From Intestinirhabdus alba (GTDB taxonomy: Bacteria > Pseudomonadota > Gammaproteobacteria > Enterobacterales > Enterobacteriaceae), in the NCBI RefSeq assembly GCF_009711095.1, contig NZ_WMJZ01000011.1:62001-126000 (forward strand): a DNA stretch of 64,000 bases. The letters run 5' to 3'. This document shows positions 31,912 through 46,603 of the stretch, piece after piece. The notes beneath the pieces were generated by a model. That model saw only the letters and a list, made by a program, of their open reading frames with translations. It searched no databases and had not been told where the DNA came from. The stretch's first letter is position 1, and every line of letters begins with the position of its first letter. Position numbers and translations under genes: made by a program.

Positions 31912-32145
31912 ACCAGATGACCCAGCCTTTTTAAGCGGGATAATTTGAACAATACGCCTTGCCTTAACCTTCTGTCGCAAGCCGATAAATCTTCTTTTTC
32001 AGCGAATTAGCTGATGATAACCGGCTAACTTATTCAGTTTTTATGACAAAAAGTTAAATGTTGTTAATTTAGTTATTTATTTGTTGCAATAAGTGCGGGG
32101 ACAGGTCATTTTCTCTCTTTTCAGAAGCGACTCACGGACCTGTTC

Positions 32146-32715
32146 ATGCAATTTAAAAATAGTCCACGACGTTATGGCGCTGTCTCCATCATCCTGCACT
32201 GGCTGTCGGCCATTGTGGTTTACGTTATGTTTGCGTCGGGCCTGTGGATGGTCACCCTCAGCTACTACGACGGCTGGTATCACCGGGCACCGGAGATACA
32301 TAAAAGCATCGGCGTTCTGCTGTTGCTGGGGCTGGTGGCGCGGGTTGTCTGGCGGCATATTTCCCCGACGCCGCCACCGCTGCAGAGCTACTCCCGTCTG
32401 ACCCGCCGCGGCGCAGCGCTGGGCCATATCGCCCTGTACAGCCTGCTGTTTGCCACGCTCCTCTGCGGCTATCTGATCTCAACCGCCGACGGTAAGCCGA
32501 TTGACGTCTTCGGCTGGTTTAACGTACCGGCGATCTTCGCCGGTGCAGCCGGCCAGGCCGATGTCGCCGGCCGCCTGCACCTGTGGCTGGCCTGGACGCT
32601 GGTTACCTTCTCGCTGCTGCACGGCCTGATGGCGCTGAAGCATCATTTCATCGATAAAGACGACACCCTGAAGCGTATAACGGGGCAATCGTTATCTGAC
32701 TATGGAGATAAGTAA
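32146..32715 (+). CDS. yceJ: YceJ, cytochrome b561-type membrane protein
   Basis: A 189-residue inner-membrane di-heme cytochrome b561 (prokaryotic type). Four membrane helices and the histidines expected to bind heme (ILHW near residue 18, EIHKS, LHLW and LLHG) are visible. It overlaps yceI by one base (TAATG), so the two are translated together; a link between this cytochrome and periplasmic YceI is common. The 234-bp gap upstream (31912-32145) is AT-rich with no gene. Confidence 0.95.
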   Translation: MQFKNSPRRYGAVSIILHWLSAIVVYVMFASGLWMVTLSYYDGWYHRAPEIHKSIGVLLLLGLVARVVWRHISPTPPPLQSYSRLTRRGAALGHIALYSLLFATLLCGYLISTADGKPIDVFGWFNVPAIFAGAAGQADVAGRLHLWLAWTLVTFSLLHGLMALKHHFIDKDDTLKRITGQSLSDYGDK

Positions 32716-33290
32716 TGAAAAAATACCTGCCCGGCCTCGCTCTGGCCTCTTTACTGTTCACGACCGGATCTGCGCTGGCGGCAGACTATAAAATTGATAA
32801 AGAGGGACAGCACGCCTTTGTCAATTTCCGCATTCAACATCTCGGGTACAGCTGGCTGTACGGCACCTTCCGGGACTTTGACGGCACCTTTACCTTTGAT
32901 GAGAAAAACCCCGCAGCGGATAAAGTCAGGGTGACCATTAACACCGGCAGCCTCGATACTAATCACGCCGAGCGCGATAAGCACCTGCGCAGCGCGGCGT
33001 TCCTCAACGCGGCGAAATTTCCCCAGGCCACCTTTGTCTCCACCAGCGTGAAGCAGGACGGCGGCGAGCTGGATATTACCGGCGACCTGACGCTCAACGG
33101 CGTCACTAAGCCGGTTACGCTGGAAGCGAAGCTGATTGGCCAGGGCGACGATCCGTGGGGCGGCAAGCGCGCGGGATTTGCCGCCGAAGGAAAAATCAGG
33201 CTGAAGGACTTTAACATTACCACCGACCTCGGTCCGGCATCGCAGACGGTGGATCTGATTATCTCGGTGGAAGGCGTGCAGCAGAAGTAG
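32715..33290 (+). CDS. yceI: YceI, periplasmic lipocalin-like isoprenoid-binding protein
   Basis: The 191-residue precursor has a signal peptide ([22 protein letters not shown]) followed by the YceI domain, which in relatives binds polyisoprenoids in a lipocalin-like barrel. E. coli YceI is induced by high pH and osmotic stress. Length and sequence match E. coli. It forms an operon with yceJ. Confidence 0.96.
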   Translation: MKKYLPGLALASLLFTTGSALAADYKIDKEGQHAFVNFRIQHLGYSWLYGTFRDFDGTFTFDEKNPAADKVRVTINTGSLDTNHAERDKHLRSAAFLNAAKFPQATFVSTSVKQDGGELDITGDLTLNGVTKPVTLEAKLIGQGDDPWGGKRAGFAAEGKIRLKDFNITTDLGPASQTVDLIISVEGVQQK

Positions 33291-33303
33291 CCGACGGCAA
33301 AAG

Positions 33304-33329
33304 ACCGGATGGCGCGCCCGTCATCCGGT
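33304..33329. terminator. Bidirectional hairpin between yceI and trhO
   Basis: ACCGGATG (33304-33311) pairs with CATCCGGT (33322-33329) in the gap between convergent genes. TTATTTTT follows on the plus strand and TCTTTTG on the minus strand, so it could end both transcripts. Confidence 0.7.
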
Positions 33330-33335
33330 AACCGG

Positions 33336-34313
33336 TTATTTTTCCGCCCCCGGAGCGCCCGCTCCGCCGCTCCGCCGGGCCCGCTCTTCGCGACAGCCCT
33401 CGCTGCAGCAGCCGTTAAACGCCTTCGCACAGGCCGGACACTGAATGAACAGCAGGTGGCAGCCGTTATTCTTACAGTTGGTATGGCTGTCACAGGACGC
33501 GCCGCACTGGTGGCAGCGGGCGATGATGTCCCCGGTGATCCGCTCCCCCATCCGCTCGTCAAAGACAAAGTTTTTACCGATAAAGCGCACCGGCAGCCCC
33601 TGCTCCCGCGCCCGACGGACATACTCTATGATCCCGCCCGCGATGTGCCACACCTGCTTAAAGCCGTTATGCTTCATCCAGGCGCTGGCCTTTTCGCAGC
33701 GGATCCCGCCCGTGCAGTACATCACAATCTTTTTGTCCTTCCGGGTCTGCATCATCTCAACCGCCTTCGGCAGCTGCTCGCGAAAGGTATCGGCAGGAAT
33801 TTCCAGCGCATTCTCGAAGTGTCCCACCTCATATTCGTAATGGTTGCGCATATCAATAAACACCGCGTCGGGATCGTCGAGCAGGGCGTTGACTTCCGCC
33901 GCCTGCAGATAATCTCCAACGTTGCCGGGATCGAACGCCGGATCGTCAATGCCGTCCGCCACGATCCGCTCGCGCACCTTCATGCGCAGCACCCAGAAAG
34001 ATTTGCCGTTATCGTCAAGGGCGACGTTCAGCCGCAGCCCCGCCAGCGCCGGATCGAAGGCGTAGAGCCGCTGGCGAAAGGTGTCGACTTTACTTTGCGG
34101 CACGCTGATCTGCGCGTTAATCCCTTCACGGGCCAGATAGACGCGGCCAAAGACGTCCAGCGAAGTAAACAACTGATACAGCGCGTCACGGGTGGACTGC
34201 GGCTCCCGGATGGTGAAATACTTATAAAACGAAATCGTGGTGCGCGGCTCAGTTTCAGCCAGCATTCTGGCCCTGAGCACATCATTGGAGATGCGGTTGT
34301 GTAACAGGGGCAT
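33336..34313 (-). CDS. trhO: TrhO (YceA), tRNA U34 hydroxylase, rhodanese fold
   Basis: TrhO makes 5-hydroxyuridine at tRNA position 34 using oxygen. The ATG at 34313 gives [20 protein letters not shown], the family start; upstream ATGs lack similarity. The rhodanese domain holds the active cysteine in [12 protein letters not shown] (residue 200). A cysteine-rich tail ([19 protein letters not shown]) follows. At 325 residues it is about 25 shorter than E. coli TrhO at the variable C-terminus. Confidence 0.95.
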   Translation of the reverse strand: MPLLHNRISNDVLRARMLAETEPRTTISFYKYFTIREPQSTRDALYQLFTSLDVFGRVYLAREGINAQISVPQSKVDTFRQRLYAFDPALAGLRLNVALDDNGKSFWVLRMKVRERIVADGIDDPAFDPGNVGDYLQAAEVNALLDDPDAVFIDMRNHYEYEVGHFENALEIPADTFREQLPKAVEMMQTRKDKKIVMYCTGGIRCEKASAWMKHNGFKQVWHIAGGIIEYVRRAREQGLPVRFIGKNFVFDERMGERITGDIIARCHQCGASCDSHTNCKNNGCHLLFIQCPACAKAFNGCCSEGCREERARRSGGAGAPGAEK

Positions 34314-34536
34314 GATGTACATTCCTGCAGGTGATGAAACGGATACGGCCGGCATCATATAGCAACAACAATAATTTTACATCAGTGCATTTTTCGAATC
34401 ATTCACCATAAAAAATAAACAAAGAAACAACATATGCTGTATTAATCGCCACTCCCTATTGACATATTTTGGCCTGCGGCAAAAAAATGCGACAATACAG
34501 GCAATTGCTATTTCAGGATCCATAGACAGGACAGAT

Positions 34537-35457
34537 ATGACGAATTTACCTAAATTCTCCTCTGCGCTACTGCATCCCCGCTACTGGCTAACCTGGCTGG
34601 GCATCGGCGCGCTGTGGCTGGTGGTACAGCTGCCCTACCCGATTATCTACCGCCTGGGACACGCGATGGGCCGCCTGGCCCTGCGGCTGATGAAGCATCG
34701 CGCCCGCGTCGCCGACCGCAATCTGGAGCTATGCTTCCCGCAGATGAGCGAGCAGGAACGCCACGATATGGTGGTGAAAAACTTTGAGTCCGTCGGGATG
34801 GGGGTGATGGAGACGGGAATGGGCTGGTTCTGGTCGGATCGCCGCGTTTCACGCTGGACGGAAGTGATCGGTATGGAGCATATCCGCGACGTGCAGGCGC
34901 AGCAGCGCGGCATTCTGCTGGTGGGCCTGCATTTTCTGACCCTGGAGCTGGGGGCGCGGCAGTTCGGCCTGCAGCAGCCCGGCATCGGCGTCTACCGGCC
35001 AAACGATAATCCGCTGCTGGACTGGCTGCAGACCTGGGGGCGAATGCGCTCCAACAAGTCGATGCTCGACCGCAAGGATCTCAAGGGCATGATTAAGGCG
35101 CTGAAAAAGGGCGAGGTGGTCTGGTACGCGCCGGACCACGACTACGGCCCGCGCGCCAGCGTTTTCGTGCCGCTGTTTGCCGTTGACCAGGCCGCCACCA
35201 CCTCCGGCACCTGGATGCTCTCCCGGATGTCCAACGCCTGCCTGGTGCCCTTCGTACCGCGTCGCAAGCCCGACGGCCGCGGCTATCAGCTGATTATGCT
35301 GCCGCCGGAGTGCTCCCCGCCGCTGGAGAGCGCCGAAACCACCGCTGCCTGGATGAATAAGATCGTCGAGCGGTGCATCATGATGGCTCCGGAGCAGTAT
35401 ATGTGGCTGCACCGGCGCTTTAAAACCCGCCCGGAAGGGGTTCCCTCACGCTACTGA
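34537..35457 (+). CDS. lpxL: LpxL (HtrB), lipid A lauroyltransferase
   Basis: LpxL adds the secondary laurate chain to Kdo2-lipid IVA at the inner membrane. The ATG at 34537 gives [20 protein letters not shown] and 306 residues as in E. coli. One N-terminal membrane helix is followed by the acyltransferase domain with His132 and Glu137 (HFLTLE) as catalytic pair. It is divergent from trhO. Confidence 0.97.
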   Translation: MTNLPKFSSALLHPRYWLTWLGIGALWLVVQLPYPIIYRLGHAMGRLALRLMKHRARVADRNLELCFPQMSEQERHDMVVKNFESVGMGVMETGMGWFWSDRRVSRWTEVIGMEHIRDVQAQQRGILLVGLHFLTLELGARQFGLQQPGIGVYRPNDNPLLDWLQTWGRMRSNKSMLDRKDLKGMIKALKKGEVVWYAPDHDYGPRASVFVPLFAVDQAATTSGTWMLSRMSNACLVPFVPRRKPDGRGYQLIMLPPECSPPLESAETTAAWMNKIVERCIMMAPEQYMWLHRRFKTRPEGVPSRY

Positions 35458-35463
35458 GCGCCG

Positions 35464-35491
35464 CCGCAGCCCGCAGCGGCTGCGGTTTTTT
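35464..35491 (+). terminator. Intrinsic terminator of lpxL
   Basis: CCGCAGCC and GGCTGCGG form an 8-bp stem followed by six Ts, immediately after the lpxL stop. Confidence 0.9.
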
Positions 35492-35599
35492 AAGTTTAAA
35501 AGCTTCCCGCGTTGCGGCCCCCGGCGGTCAGGCGCATAATTAATGCGTCTACTTTCATTCTGATGATGACGCATACAGCGCATCACACTGCGGATCGCT

Positions 35600-36817
35600 A
35601 TGTCACCCTCTGATGCCCCGATAAACTGGAAACGCAATCTCACCGTGGCCTGGCTCGGCTGCTTTTTAACCGGCGCGGCCTTCAGCCTGGTTATGCCCTT
35701 TCTTCCCCTCTACGTCGAGCAGCTCGGGGTGACCGGCCACAGCGCGCTGAACATGTGGTCCGGGCTGGTATTCAGTATTACCTTCCTGTTTTCCGCCATC
35801 GCCTCACCATTCTGGGGCGGCCTGGCGGACCGCAAGGGGCGAAAAATTATGCTGCTGCGCTCGGCCCTCGGCATGGCGATCGTCATGCTGCTGATGGGAA
35901 TGGCGCAGAATATCTGGCAGTTTCTGATCCTGCGCGCGCTGCTGGGGCTGCTGGGCGGCTTTATCCCCAACGCCAACGCCCTGATCGCCACCCAGGTCCC
36001 GCGCAACAAGAGCGGCTGGGCGCTGGGCACGCTCTCTACCGGCGGCGTCAGCGGCGCTCTGCTCGGCCCGCTGGCCGGCGGCATTCTCGCCGACCAGTAT
36101 GGCCTGCGCCCGGTCTTTTTTATTACCGCCAGCGTGCTGCTGCTCTGCTTTATCCTGACGCTGTTTTTTATTCGCGAACGCTTTCAGCCGGTCAGCAGGA
36201 AGGAGATGCTGCACATGCGCGAAGTGGTCGCCTCGCTGAAAAACCCGAAGCTGGTGCTGAGCCTGTTCGTCACCACCCTGATTATTCAGGTGGCTACCGG
36301 CTCCATCGCGCCCATCCTGACGCTCTACGTCCGGGAGCTGGCGGGCAACGTCAGCAACATTGCCTTTATCAGCGGGATGATCGCCTCGGTGCCCGGCGTG
36401 GCCGCATTGCTCAGCGCCCCACGGCTCGGCAGGCTGGGCGATCGCATCGGCCCGGAAAAAATTCTGATTACCGCGCTTATTGTCTCCGTTCTGCTGCTGA
36501 TCCCGATGTCATTCGTCCAGACGCCGTGGCAGCTTGGGCTGCTGCGCTTCCTGCTCGGCGCGGCGGACGGGGCGCTGCTTCCGGCGGTCCAGACGCTGCT
36601 GGTCTATAACTCGACCAGCCAGATAGCCGGGCGCATCTTCAGCTATAACCAGTCGTTTCGCGATATTGGCAACGTGACCGGCCCGCTGATAGGCGCGGCG
36701 ATTTCCGCCAGCTACGGCTTCCGCGCCGTATTCCTGGTGACCGCTGGCGTGGTGTTATTTAACGCCGTCTATTCATGGAACAGCCTGGGCCGACGCCGGC
36801 GGCGGCGGACGTCGTAA
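35600..36817 (+). CDS. mdtG: MdtG, MFS multidrug efflux protein
   Basis: MdtG is a 12-helix MFS pump linked to fosfomycin and deoxycholate tolerance in E. coli and controlled there by MarA/SoxS/Rob. The 405-residue product (E. coli 408) starts [20 protein letters not shown] and has the [15 protein letters not shown] motif of the family between helices 2 and 3. No clear mar box could be placed upstream. Confidence 0.96.
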   Translation: MSPSDAPINWKRNLTVAWLGCFLTGAAFSLVMPFLPLYVEQLGVTGHSALNMWSGLVFSITFLFSAIASPFWGGLADRKGRKIMLLRSALGMAIVMLLMGMAQNIWQFLILRALLGLLGGFIPNANALIATQVPRNKSGWALGTLSTGGVSGALLGPLAGGILADQYGLRPVFFITASVLLLCFILTLFFIRERFQPVSRKEMLHMREVVASLKNPKLVLSLFVTTLIIQVATGSIAPILTLYVRELAGNVSNIAFISGMIASVPGVAALLSAPRLGRLGDRIGPEKILITALIVSVLLLIPMSFVQTPWQLGLLRFLLGAADGALLPAVQTLLVYNSTSQIAGRIFSYNQSFRDIGNVTGPLIGAAISASYGFRAVFLVTAGVVLFNAVYSWNSLGRRRRRRTS

Positions 36818-36901
36818 GGATTTTTGCGCTTTCATACTGGCAAAACCGGAGAATCAGCTATTCTTTCCCTGAATACCTCATCACACCAAAGGGAGATAGC
36901 G

Positions 36902-37276
36902 ATGACCATGTACGCAACGCTGGAAGAAGCCATCGATACGGCCCGTGAAGAATTTCTGGCTGACAATCCTGGCCTCGAGCAGGAAGACGCCAACGTACAG
37001 CAGCTTAACGTGCAAAAATATGTGCTCCAGGATGGCGACATCATGTGGCAGGCCGAGTTTTTCGCCGACGAGGGCGAAACCGGCGAATGTCTGCCGATGC
37101 TAAGCGGCGAAGCCGCACAGAGCGTCTTTGACGGCGATTACGACGAGATAGAGATCCGCCAGGAGTGGCAGGAAGAGAACACGCTGCACGAATGGGATGA
37201 GGGTGAGTTCCAGCTGGAGCCGCCGCTGGATACCGAGGAGGGCCAGGCGGCGGCCGATGAGTGGGACGCGCGCTGA
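36902..37276 (+). CDS. msyB: MsyB, acidic protein
   Basis: The ATG at 36902 follows GGGAGATAGCG and gives a 124-residue, very acidic protein (MTMYATLEEAIDTAREEFLA start) almost identical to E. coli MsyB, found as a suppressor of secY/secA defects and induced by osmotic stress. Its direct role is unknown. Its stop codon abuts the stop of the convergent yceK with no gap. Confidence 0.96.
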   Translation: MTMYATLEEAIDTAREEFLADNPGLEQEDANVQQLNVQKYVLQDGDIMWQAEFFADEGETGECLPMLSGEAAQSVFDGDYDEIEIRQEWQEENTLHEWDEGEFQLEPPLDTEEGQAAADEWDAR

Positions 37277-37504
37277 TTATTCGTAAGGCCCGTGCCTGAT
37301 ATCAACCGGCAGCAGCAGCGTATCGACAATCAGCGAGAGCGGCAGATCGAGCAGGGTGATATAGCGCCATGCCGAATCCCGCGCATCCCACCGGACGCCC
37401 GGATAGTACTGGTTACCGTGCCCCTGTCCGGGCACCGTCCGGCTGATGATGCTGCCGCAGCCGCTTAACAGCATCATCACCACTGCCACCGTCAAAATTC
37501 GCAT
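37277..37504 (-). CDS. yceK: YceK, DUF1375 lipoprotein
   Basis: A 75-residue lipoprotein: signal peptide MRILTVAVVMMLLSGC with the lipidated cysteine at residue 16, then a short domain with YYPGVRWDARDSAW. It has the same length as E. coli YceK and sits at the same place. Function unknown. Confidence 0.92.
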   Translation of the reverse strand: MRILTVAVVMMLLSGCGSIISRTVPGQGHGNQYYPGVRWDARDSAWRYITLLDLPLSLIVDTLLLPVDIRHGPYE

Positions 37505-37571
37505 CCGTCAGCCCCGTTTATTATCCCGCCGTGCCGGGTCTGAATCCGCCCTCATGGCGCGGGAACGATGT

Positions 37572-37600
37572 AAAAAAATACCGGCGACCGCCGGTATTTT
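37572..37600 (-). terminator. Intrinsic terminator of mdoGH
   Basis: On the minus strand AATACCGGC and GCCGGTATT form a 9-bp stem followed by seven Ts, 18 bp after the mdoH stop. Confidence 0.92.
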
Positions 37601-37617
37601 CATTACTGCACCCGGAT

Positions 37618-41752
<4,135 letters not shown>

Positions 41753-41944
41753 TCAGCCATTCCGACAACAGAATCCCGGCTTTGTTACGCTCGCCGGCTC
41801 ATGGATTAAGCACCCCGACGAATGGCTTACGCTTTGCGTGCTTTTCCTGGAGACAGGCTGTCGGACTTCGTGTAGGGTTGGCGCGAAGGTAAACAGAATT
41901 CGCCTCAGGGATAAGGCGAAAAATCCGAGAATATAGAATTTTCT

Positions 41945-43084
41945 ATGAACCCCATACCCGCGCAGCGTGAATATTTCCTCGACTCTATCCGCGCCTGGCT
42001 GATGTTGGCAGGCATACCGTTTCATCTTTCCCTGATCTATTCCAGCCACACCTGGCATATCAATAGCCCCGAGCCGTCATGGTGGCTTACCCTGTTTAAT
42101 GACTTTATTCACGCCTTTCGGATGCAGGTTTTTTTCGTTATTTCGGGTTATTTTTCGTACATGCTGTTCCTGCGCTACCCGCTAAAGCGCTGGTGGCGAG
42201 TGCGCGTCGAGCGGGTGGGCATTCCGCTGCTGACCGCGATACCGCTGCTGACCCTGCCGCAATTTATCCTGCTGCAGTATGTCAAAGGAAAAGCGGAGAG
42301 CTGGCCCGGACTTTCAGCCTATGAAAAATATAATACGCTGGCCTGGGAATTAATTTCTCATCTCTGGTTTTTACTGGTGCTGGTGATATTGACGACGCTT
42401 GGCCTGTGGTTATTTGCCCGCCTCAGAAGATCCCACGAAAAAAAACAAGATCGGCTTAACGCCACGGCCTCAATGGCCCGGTTGTCAATGGTTTTTCTGC
42501 TGCTGGGCGCAGGCTATGCGGCAATCAGGAGGACGATATTCCTGCTTTATCCTGCGGCGCTCAGCGACGGCATGTTCAATTTTGTCGTGATGCAGACGCT
42601 GTTTTATCTGCCCTTCTTTGTGCTGGGCGCGCTCACCTTTATTCGCCCCGGCCTGAAAGCGCTGTTCGTCACGCCGTCCCGCGGCTGCGCGGCCGGGGCC
42701 GCTCTCGCCTTTGCCGCCTATCTGCTTAACCAGCGCTACGGCAGCGGGGAGGCGTGGATGTATGAAACGGAATATGTCATTACCATGCTGATGGGGCTAT
42801 GGATGGTAAACGTGGTCTTTTCGCTGGGCCACCGGCTGCTTAATTTTCAGTCGGCGCGGGTGACCTATTTTGTTAACGCCTCGCTGTTTATCTATCTGGT
42901 GCACCACCCGCTGACGCTACTCTTTGGTGCCGGTATCGCCCCCCATATACACTCAAACCTGCTGGGCTTTACCTGCGGGCTGATTTTCGTGGTGGGGATT
43001 GCGCTGGCGCTCTATGAAATGCATCTGCGTATTCCGCTGCTGCGGTTTTTATTTTCCGGCAAACCCGCGGTAAAGCGCGGCTGA
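41945..43084 (+). CDS. mdoC: MdoC (OpgC), glucan succinyltransferase
   Basis: OpgC transfers succinyl groups to periplasmic glucans. It is an acyltransferase-3 family membrane protein with about ten helices; the N-terminal [20 protein letters not shown] carries the family R...H motif. The product has 379 residues (E. coli 385). It is divergent from mdoGH, as in E. coli. Confidence 0.96.
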   Translation: MNPIPAQREYFLDSIRAWLMLAGIPFHLSLIYSSHTWHINSPEPSWWLTLFNDFIHAFRMQVFFVISGYFSYMLFLRYPLKRWWRVRVERVGIPLLTAIPLLTLPQFILLQYVKGKAESWPGLSAYEKYNTLAWELISHLWFLLVLVILTTLGLWLFARLRRSHEKKQDRLNATASMARLSMVFLLLGAGYAAIRRTIFLLYPAALSDGMFNFVVMQTLFYLPFFVLGALTFIRPGLKALFVTPSRGCAAGAALAFAAYLLNQRYGSGEAWMYETEYVITMLMGLWMVNVVFSLGHRLLNFQSARVTYFVNASLFIYLVHHPLTLLFGAGIAPHIHSNLLGFTCGLIFVVGIALALYEMHLRIPLLRFLFSGKPAVKRG

Positions 43085-43104
43085 AGCGCACCGCGCGAAC
43101 AGGT

Positions 43105-44586
43105 TCAGAGCAGCCATTCGACGGGCAGAATGGATGCCAGCCGCACCAGGAGCCGCTTCCCGATCCCGGTAGCAGGCTCTTTTTTCAGCACCGTTTCCCC
43201 GCCCTGTTGGCGATCGATCCAGTTGATGCGCCCCCAGCGGTCGAGGCGCAGCTGCCAGGCCGCGTCGCGCTGGCTGCGGGTGAAGCGGCGATGGATCAGG
43301 GCGGCCAGCCTTTCGCTTTCAATCACGAAGCCCATTTCGGTATTAAGCAGAGTCGAACGGGGATCGAAGTTCAGCGAGCCAATAAACACCATTCGCCCGT
43401 CGATGCTGAAGGTCTTCGCATGCAGGCTGGAACCTGAGTTGCCGGTCAGGCCGCGATCGTGCACCACCCTCTCGTGCTCGCGCGTTGGCTTAAGCTCATA
43501 CAGCTCCACCCCGTAGCGCAGCAGTTTTTTTCGCCAGCGCGCATAGCCGGCGTGCACCACCGCGACGTCATTGGCCGCCAGCGAATTGGTCAGGATGGCG
43601 ACGTTGACGCCTCTCCTGACCAGCTGCAGCAATTGGGCAACGCCCGCGCGGGTCGGCACAAAGTAGGCGGAGATAATATCAATTCGCCCGGTGGGCGCGC
43701 CCATAACGTCAAACAGCCGTTTCGGCAACAGCGTGTGACGCGGAAGCTTCCCCTTCCCTTTTGAGGGATCGTCGCTCAGCAGGCGCGTTTTCGCCCAGAT
43801 TAGCGGCAGCGTTCCCTGCTCAAGATGCTGGGTAAACCGGCTGCTTTCCAGAGTGCTCAGGTAGCGGCGGGCCATATCATCATTGAGCCATGCATCCGGC
43901 AGCACGATGCCCTCAGAGATCTCCTGTCCGGAGAGCGACAGCACCGATTTCAGCGTAGAAACCGATTCACAGTGCCAGTAGCGCTCAAAATCTTCCGCGA
44001 CCTTGCTGACCACCGGGCCTATCGCCAGCACGTCAAGATCGGAGAACAGCGGCTCCTCCCCGGCCCCGAAGTAGGCATCGCCGACGTTGCGTCCGCCCAC
44101 GACGGTGACCACGCCGTCTACGGTGAAGCTTTTATTATGCATACGGCGGTTAAGCCTGGCGAAGTCGGTGAGATAACCCAGCGCCCGCAGGGTGCGAAAA
44201 GAGAAGGGGTTAAACAGACGAACCTCAACGTTTGGATGGCGGTCCAGCAGGCGCAGCGTATCATCCAGGCCCGGCGTATTGTTATCGTCAAGCAGCAGAC
44301 GAACGTGTACCCCGCGCTTCGCCGCGGCCAGCAGCACAGAAAACAGCAGCCGGCCGGACATATCGTCTTCCCAGATATAGTACTGGATATCGAGCGTGCG
44401 CTCGGCCATTTCGGTCAGCCGGTAGCGGGCGGCAAAGGCGTCCAGGCTCTCATCCAGCGCCAGAATGCCGCACTGCTGCGGGTGGCCGACGCACAGCGGC
44501 GCGACGGCGCGCGCCAGCCGGGTCGGCTCACTCGTCGTCCCGTCAGGTAAGTAATCGCTGGTAAATTCGGGTGTTTTCGTCGTCAT
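43105..44586 (-). CDS. clsC: ClsC, cardiolipin synthase C
   Basis: ClsC makes cardiolipin using phosphatidylethanolamine as phosphatidyl donor, in E. coli together with YmdB. Two phospholipase D motifs are present: [18 protein letters not shown] and [20 protein letters not shown]. The ATG at 44586 ([13 protein letters not shown]) gives 493 residues and overlaps the end of the ymdB remnant; E. coli ClsC is listed as 473 residues. Its upstream partner ymdB is broken here, which is of interest because YmdB helps ClsC in E. coli. Confidence 0.94.
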   Translation of the reverse strand: MTTKTPEFTSDYLPDGTTSEPTRLARAVAPLCVGHPQQCGILALDESLDAFAARYRLTEMAERTLDIQYYIWEDDMSGRLLFSVLLAAAKRGVHVRLLLDDNNTPGLDDTLRLLDRHPNVEVRLFNPFSFRTLRALGYLTDFARLNRRMHNKSFTVDGVVTVVGGRNVGDAYFGAGEEPLFSDLDVLAIGPVVSKVAEDFERYWHCESVSTLKSVLSLSGQEISEGIVLPDAWLNDDMARRYLSTLESSRFTQHLEQGTLPLIWAKTRLLSDDPSKGKGKLPRHTLLPKRLFDVMGAPTGRIDIISAYFVPTRAGVAQLLQLVRRGVNVAILTNSLAANDVAVVHAGYARWRKKLLRYGVELYELKPTREHERVVHDRGLTGNSGSSLHAKTFSIDGRMVFIGSLNFDPRSTLLNTEMGFVIESERLAALIHRRFTRSQRDAAWQLRLDRWGRINWIDRQQGGETVLKKEPATGIGKRLLVRLASILPVEWLL

Positions 44587-44884
44587 AACAGACAAAGTAT
44601 ACCCGTTCGGGCAGTTCACGGCGGGTGATAAATTCCGAAACGGCAGCGACGGCAATTTCGGCCGCCGCGGCGCGGGGGTAGCCATACGCGCCGGTGCTGA
44701 TGGCCGGAAACGCGATGGAACGAAACCGAACCCTCAGGCAGAGGGAGCCAGCCCCACTCTGCCTGAACATCGCCTCTTTTTGCACTGCGCGCCGTCTGAT
44801 TCGGGAAGGCGTCTCCTGCATTAACGCAGGATATAACCGGGACGTTATGACCAGCCCCTGCCCGGAAGCCGCAGAGGGAATCAC
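44543..44884 (-). pseudogene. ymdB: Broken ymdB (macro-domain protein)
   Basis: The last ~60 codons read [20 protein letters not shown], then [20 protein letters not shown] and [18 protein letters not shown], matching the C-terminal third of E. coli YmdB, an ADP-ribose (macro) domain protein that regulates RNase III. Upstream the frame is wrong: traces such as GQGLVIT (E. coli GHAVIT) and, in another frame, [12 protein letters not shown] (E. coli DAYLNSLRLVAA) indicate frameshifts. The N-terminal AAN nucleotide-binding region is not found. A reading frame of 113 codons remains but is unlikely to be functional. Confidence 0.8.
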
Positions 44885-45114
44885 GCGATCACCGGTGCAT
44901 CAGGCATCAATTTGCAGCGCCGCAGACGGTCTCCGGTGAGGGACAACAGCGTCCCTCTTTAACCCTGAAACTGCAGCAGTAGATATGCGGGATAAGCAAC
45001 AACGCTGTCGCCAGCAGATGAGCGCCGCATGGGGGATGTCAAGAGCAAGGCGTATGGATGAGTCAAATCGTTCTGGTGCCAACTCACCTGCGACCTGGAA
45101 CAGGACGGGGGAGA

Positions 45115-45438
45115 TCAGTGATAGTCAATTTTCATAATAGCCAATGTTTTGTCCTGGTTAAGATAGCTCATATTTACTGAACTAATTTGCTGAAATTGTT
45201 GCGACGCCTTCGCCACCTGATGCAGAGGGAAATAGTTGCTTTGCATACGCCCATTGCGCGGGCATGACATTGCAATTTGTTCGTACTGCAGCTTAACTTC
45301 GCACGGATCTTCGATAATCTGCCCCATAAAGTGCACGACTCCACTTTGCACAGGCTGTTGGGCGCAAACAAAAATGGGCCATAGCGCTGAGGTACAGAGT
45401 CCGACGCTCAGAGCGAATTTTGATATAGATATATTCAT
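45115..45438 (-). CDS. ymdA: YmdA-like secreted protein
   Basis: A 107-residue secreted protein: signal peptide ending ...PIFVCA, then QQPVQSGVVHFMGQIIEDPC. The ATG at 45438 follows GAGGAATATAAGT. Two cysteines (in EDPCEV and MSCPRN) resemble the disulphide of fimbrial subunit folds. E. coli ymdA lies at the same place between csgC and ymdB and encodes a similar small secreted protein; identity is assigned from position and the QQPVQ.GVVHF start. Function unknown; it is the only intact gene left in the curli neighbourhood. Confidence 0.65.
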   Translation of the reverse strand: MNISISKFALSVGLCTSALWPIFVCAQQPVQSGVVHFMGQIIEDPCEVKLQYEQIAMSCPRNGRMQSNYFPLHQVAKASQQFQQISSVNMSYLNQDKTLAIMKIDYH

Positions 45439-45637
45439 ACTTATATTCCTCAATGATTAATCATCCTTGAGGGTTAACATTTCCTCAGTGCCGCTACCAA
45501 TCTGTCCGGAGCCTGCTGACGGGGGCCTCATTGACCACCATATTATTCATAGAACAAATGAATGATATTCGCTACATAATAATTTTAAATATATTATGTT
45601 TTTTTATTGCGCCTAATTCATTCATGGCGTGAATGAA

Positions 45638-45911
45638 TTAACCGGCAACCGGTCTGGTAACGATGATTTTCTGTTGTACCGTCAGAGGTCATATATAAAC
45701 TGAGTCTGGCCAATTCAATCGCTTGATTAACGGCCAAAGTAAGCGGCATTTTCCGCTGTGTGTGGCTTAATCCGGAGTGACTTGCATTTTATCCCTCTAC
45801 AGGGTTTGCAGATGATTAAGAAATACGAAGGGGGATTACCGGAACAGCAATAGCGGAAAGTCCTTTTGGCTGAGTAACCTGACTACGCCAGCCTGAAAGG
45901 AGAAGAATATA
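45638..45911 (-). pseudogene. csgC: Relic of csgC (curli subunit inhibitor)
   Basis: In one minus-strand frame, SGLSHTQRKMPLTLAVNQAI and then ELARLSLYMTSDG align with E. coli CsgC SGQSQTKQEKTLSLPANQPI and ALTKLSLNISPDD. A shift of one base then gives KIIVTRPVAG (CsgC KIVVTVSDG). Upstream ILLLSGWRSQVTQ recalls the N-terminus LLLLAALSSQITF, but stop codons interrupt the frame at two points. CsgC normally blocks amyloid formation in the periplasm; this copy cannot work. The gap 45439-45637 has no other feature. Confidence 0.75.
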
Positions 45912-45938
45912 TTTACATGGGCCGACGCCCGATAAAAA

Positions 45939-46118
45939 AACAGGGCTTTCGCCCTGTGAGACTAATGATAAACCCCAGGCCGAACTCGTTCGGCCATAAT
46001 CACCACAAAAATAAATAAGGAAAATCAATTCAATTGATTTTAGGCTGCTAACCACAAAGAGGGAAAAACCACCTTTTTTCCCTTTTTGTCATCAACCTGA
46101 CAGGGCTTTCGTCCTGTA
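45939..46118. repeat. Five-hairpin intergenic element, copy 1
   Basis: Order of structures: hairpin CAGGGC-TTTC-GCCCTG (45941-45956); perfect 18-nt palindrome GGCCGAACTCGTTCGGCC (45978-45995); stem AAAATCAAT-TCA-ATTGATTTT (46021-46041); long stem CAAAGAGGGAAAAA with TTTTTTCCCTTTTTG (46054-46088); hairpin CAGGGC-TTTC-GTCCTG (46101-46116). The inner ~140 bp is nearly identical to a second copy at 59784-59963. No reading frame. It lies between csgC and csgA relics, where E. coli has only a short gap. Confidence 0.85.
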
Positions 46119-46138
46119 ATTATCAGCATCAGGCTGAA

Positions 46139-46586
46139 TTAATACTGGCTGGCGGTTGCGTTATTACCAAAACCAACCTGCTGTACCAGAACGCCTGAAG
46201 CGGAGGCGGTCTGGTTAACCAGCGCGGCGTTGTTGTCGTCGTACTGGCTGACGGCGATATCAGAACCTCGGGCGTTCCACTGGTCAAGAGTGGCGTTGTT
46301 TCTGGAGGCGCTCTGGGTCAGTTCAATGGTGCTGCTGTCCGTCCCCTGCCCTGCGTCCGCGCCGTAGCGTTCTGTTTGATAATGGTTTCCGATTTACGGG
46401 CATCGCTCTGCAGAGCAAGCGCGGCGTTAGCCCATCCGTACTGACAGATGCTCAGGGTGGATTCCGGACGGAGGTACTGCCGTTATTGCCACCGCCTTGG
46501 CCGCCGCCCCACTGCGACACGGTGCCGGCCAAAGCGCTGCCAGAAACAATAATTGCTGTGAATGCTGCCATCTGTAACAGTTTCAT
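46139..46586 (-). pseudogene. csgA: Frameshifted csgA (major curlin)
   Basis: The start is intact: MKLLQMAAFTAIIVSGSALA then GTVSQWGGGQGGGNN, a curlin signal peptide and N22-like region. The frame breaks near 46455-46475 and the first stop is at 46452. In a second frame STLSICQYGWANAALALQSD and ARKSETIIKQN continue the curlin repeats, and after another shift near 46365 GADAGQGTDSSTIELTQSAS ... DQWNARGSDIAVSQYDDNNA ... QQVGFGNNATASQY runs to the normal end. So all five curlin repeats are recognisable but split over three frames. Confidence 0.92.
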
Positions 46587-46603
46587 GGTAACCCCCCTGT
46601 CCG

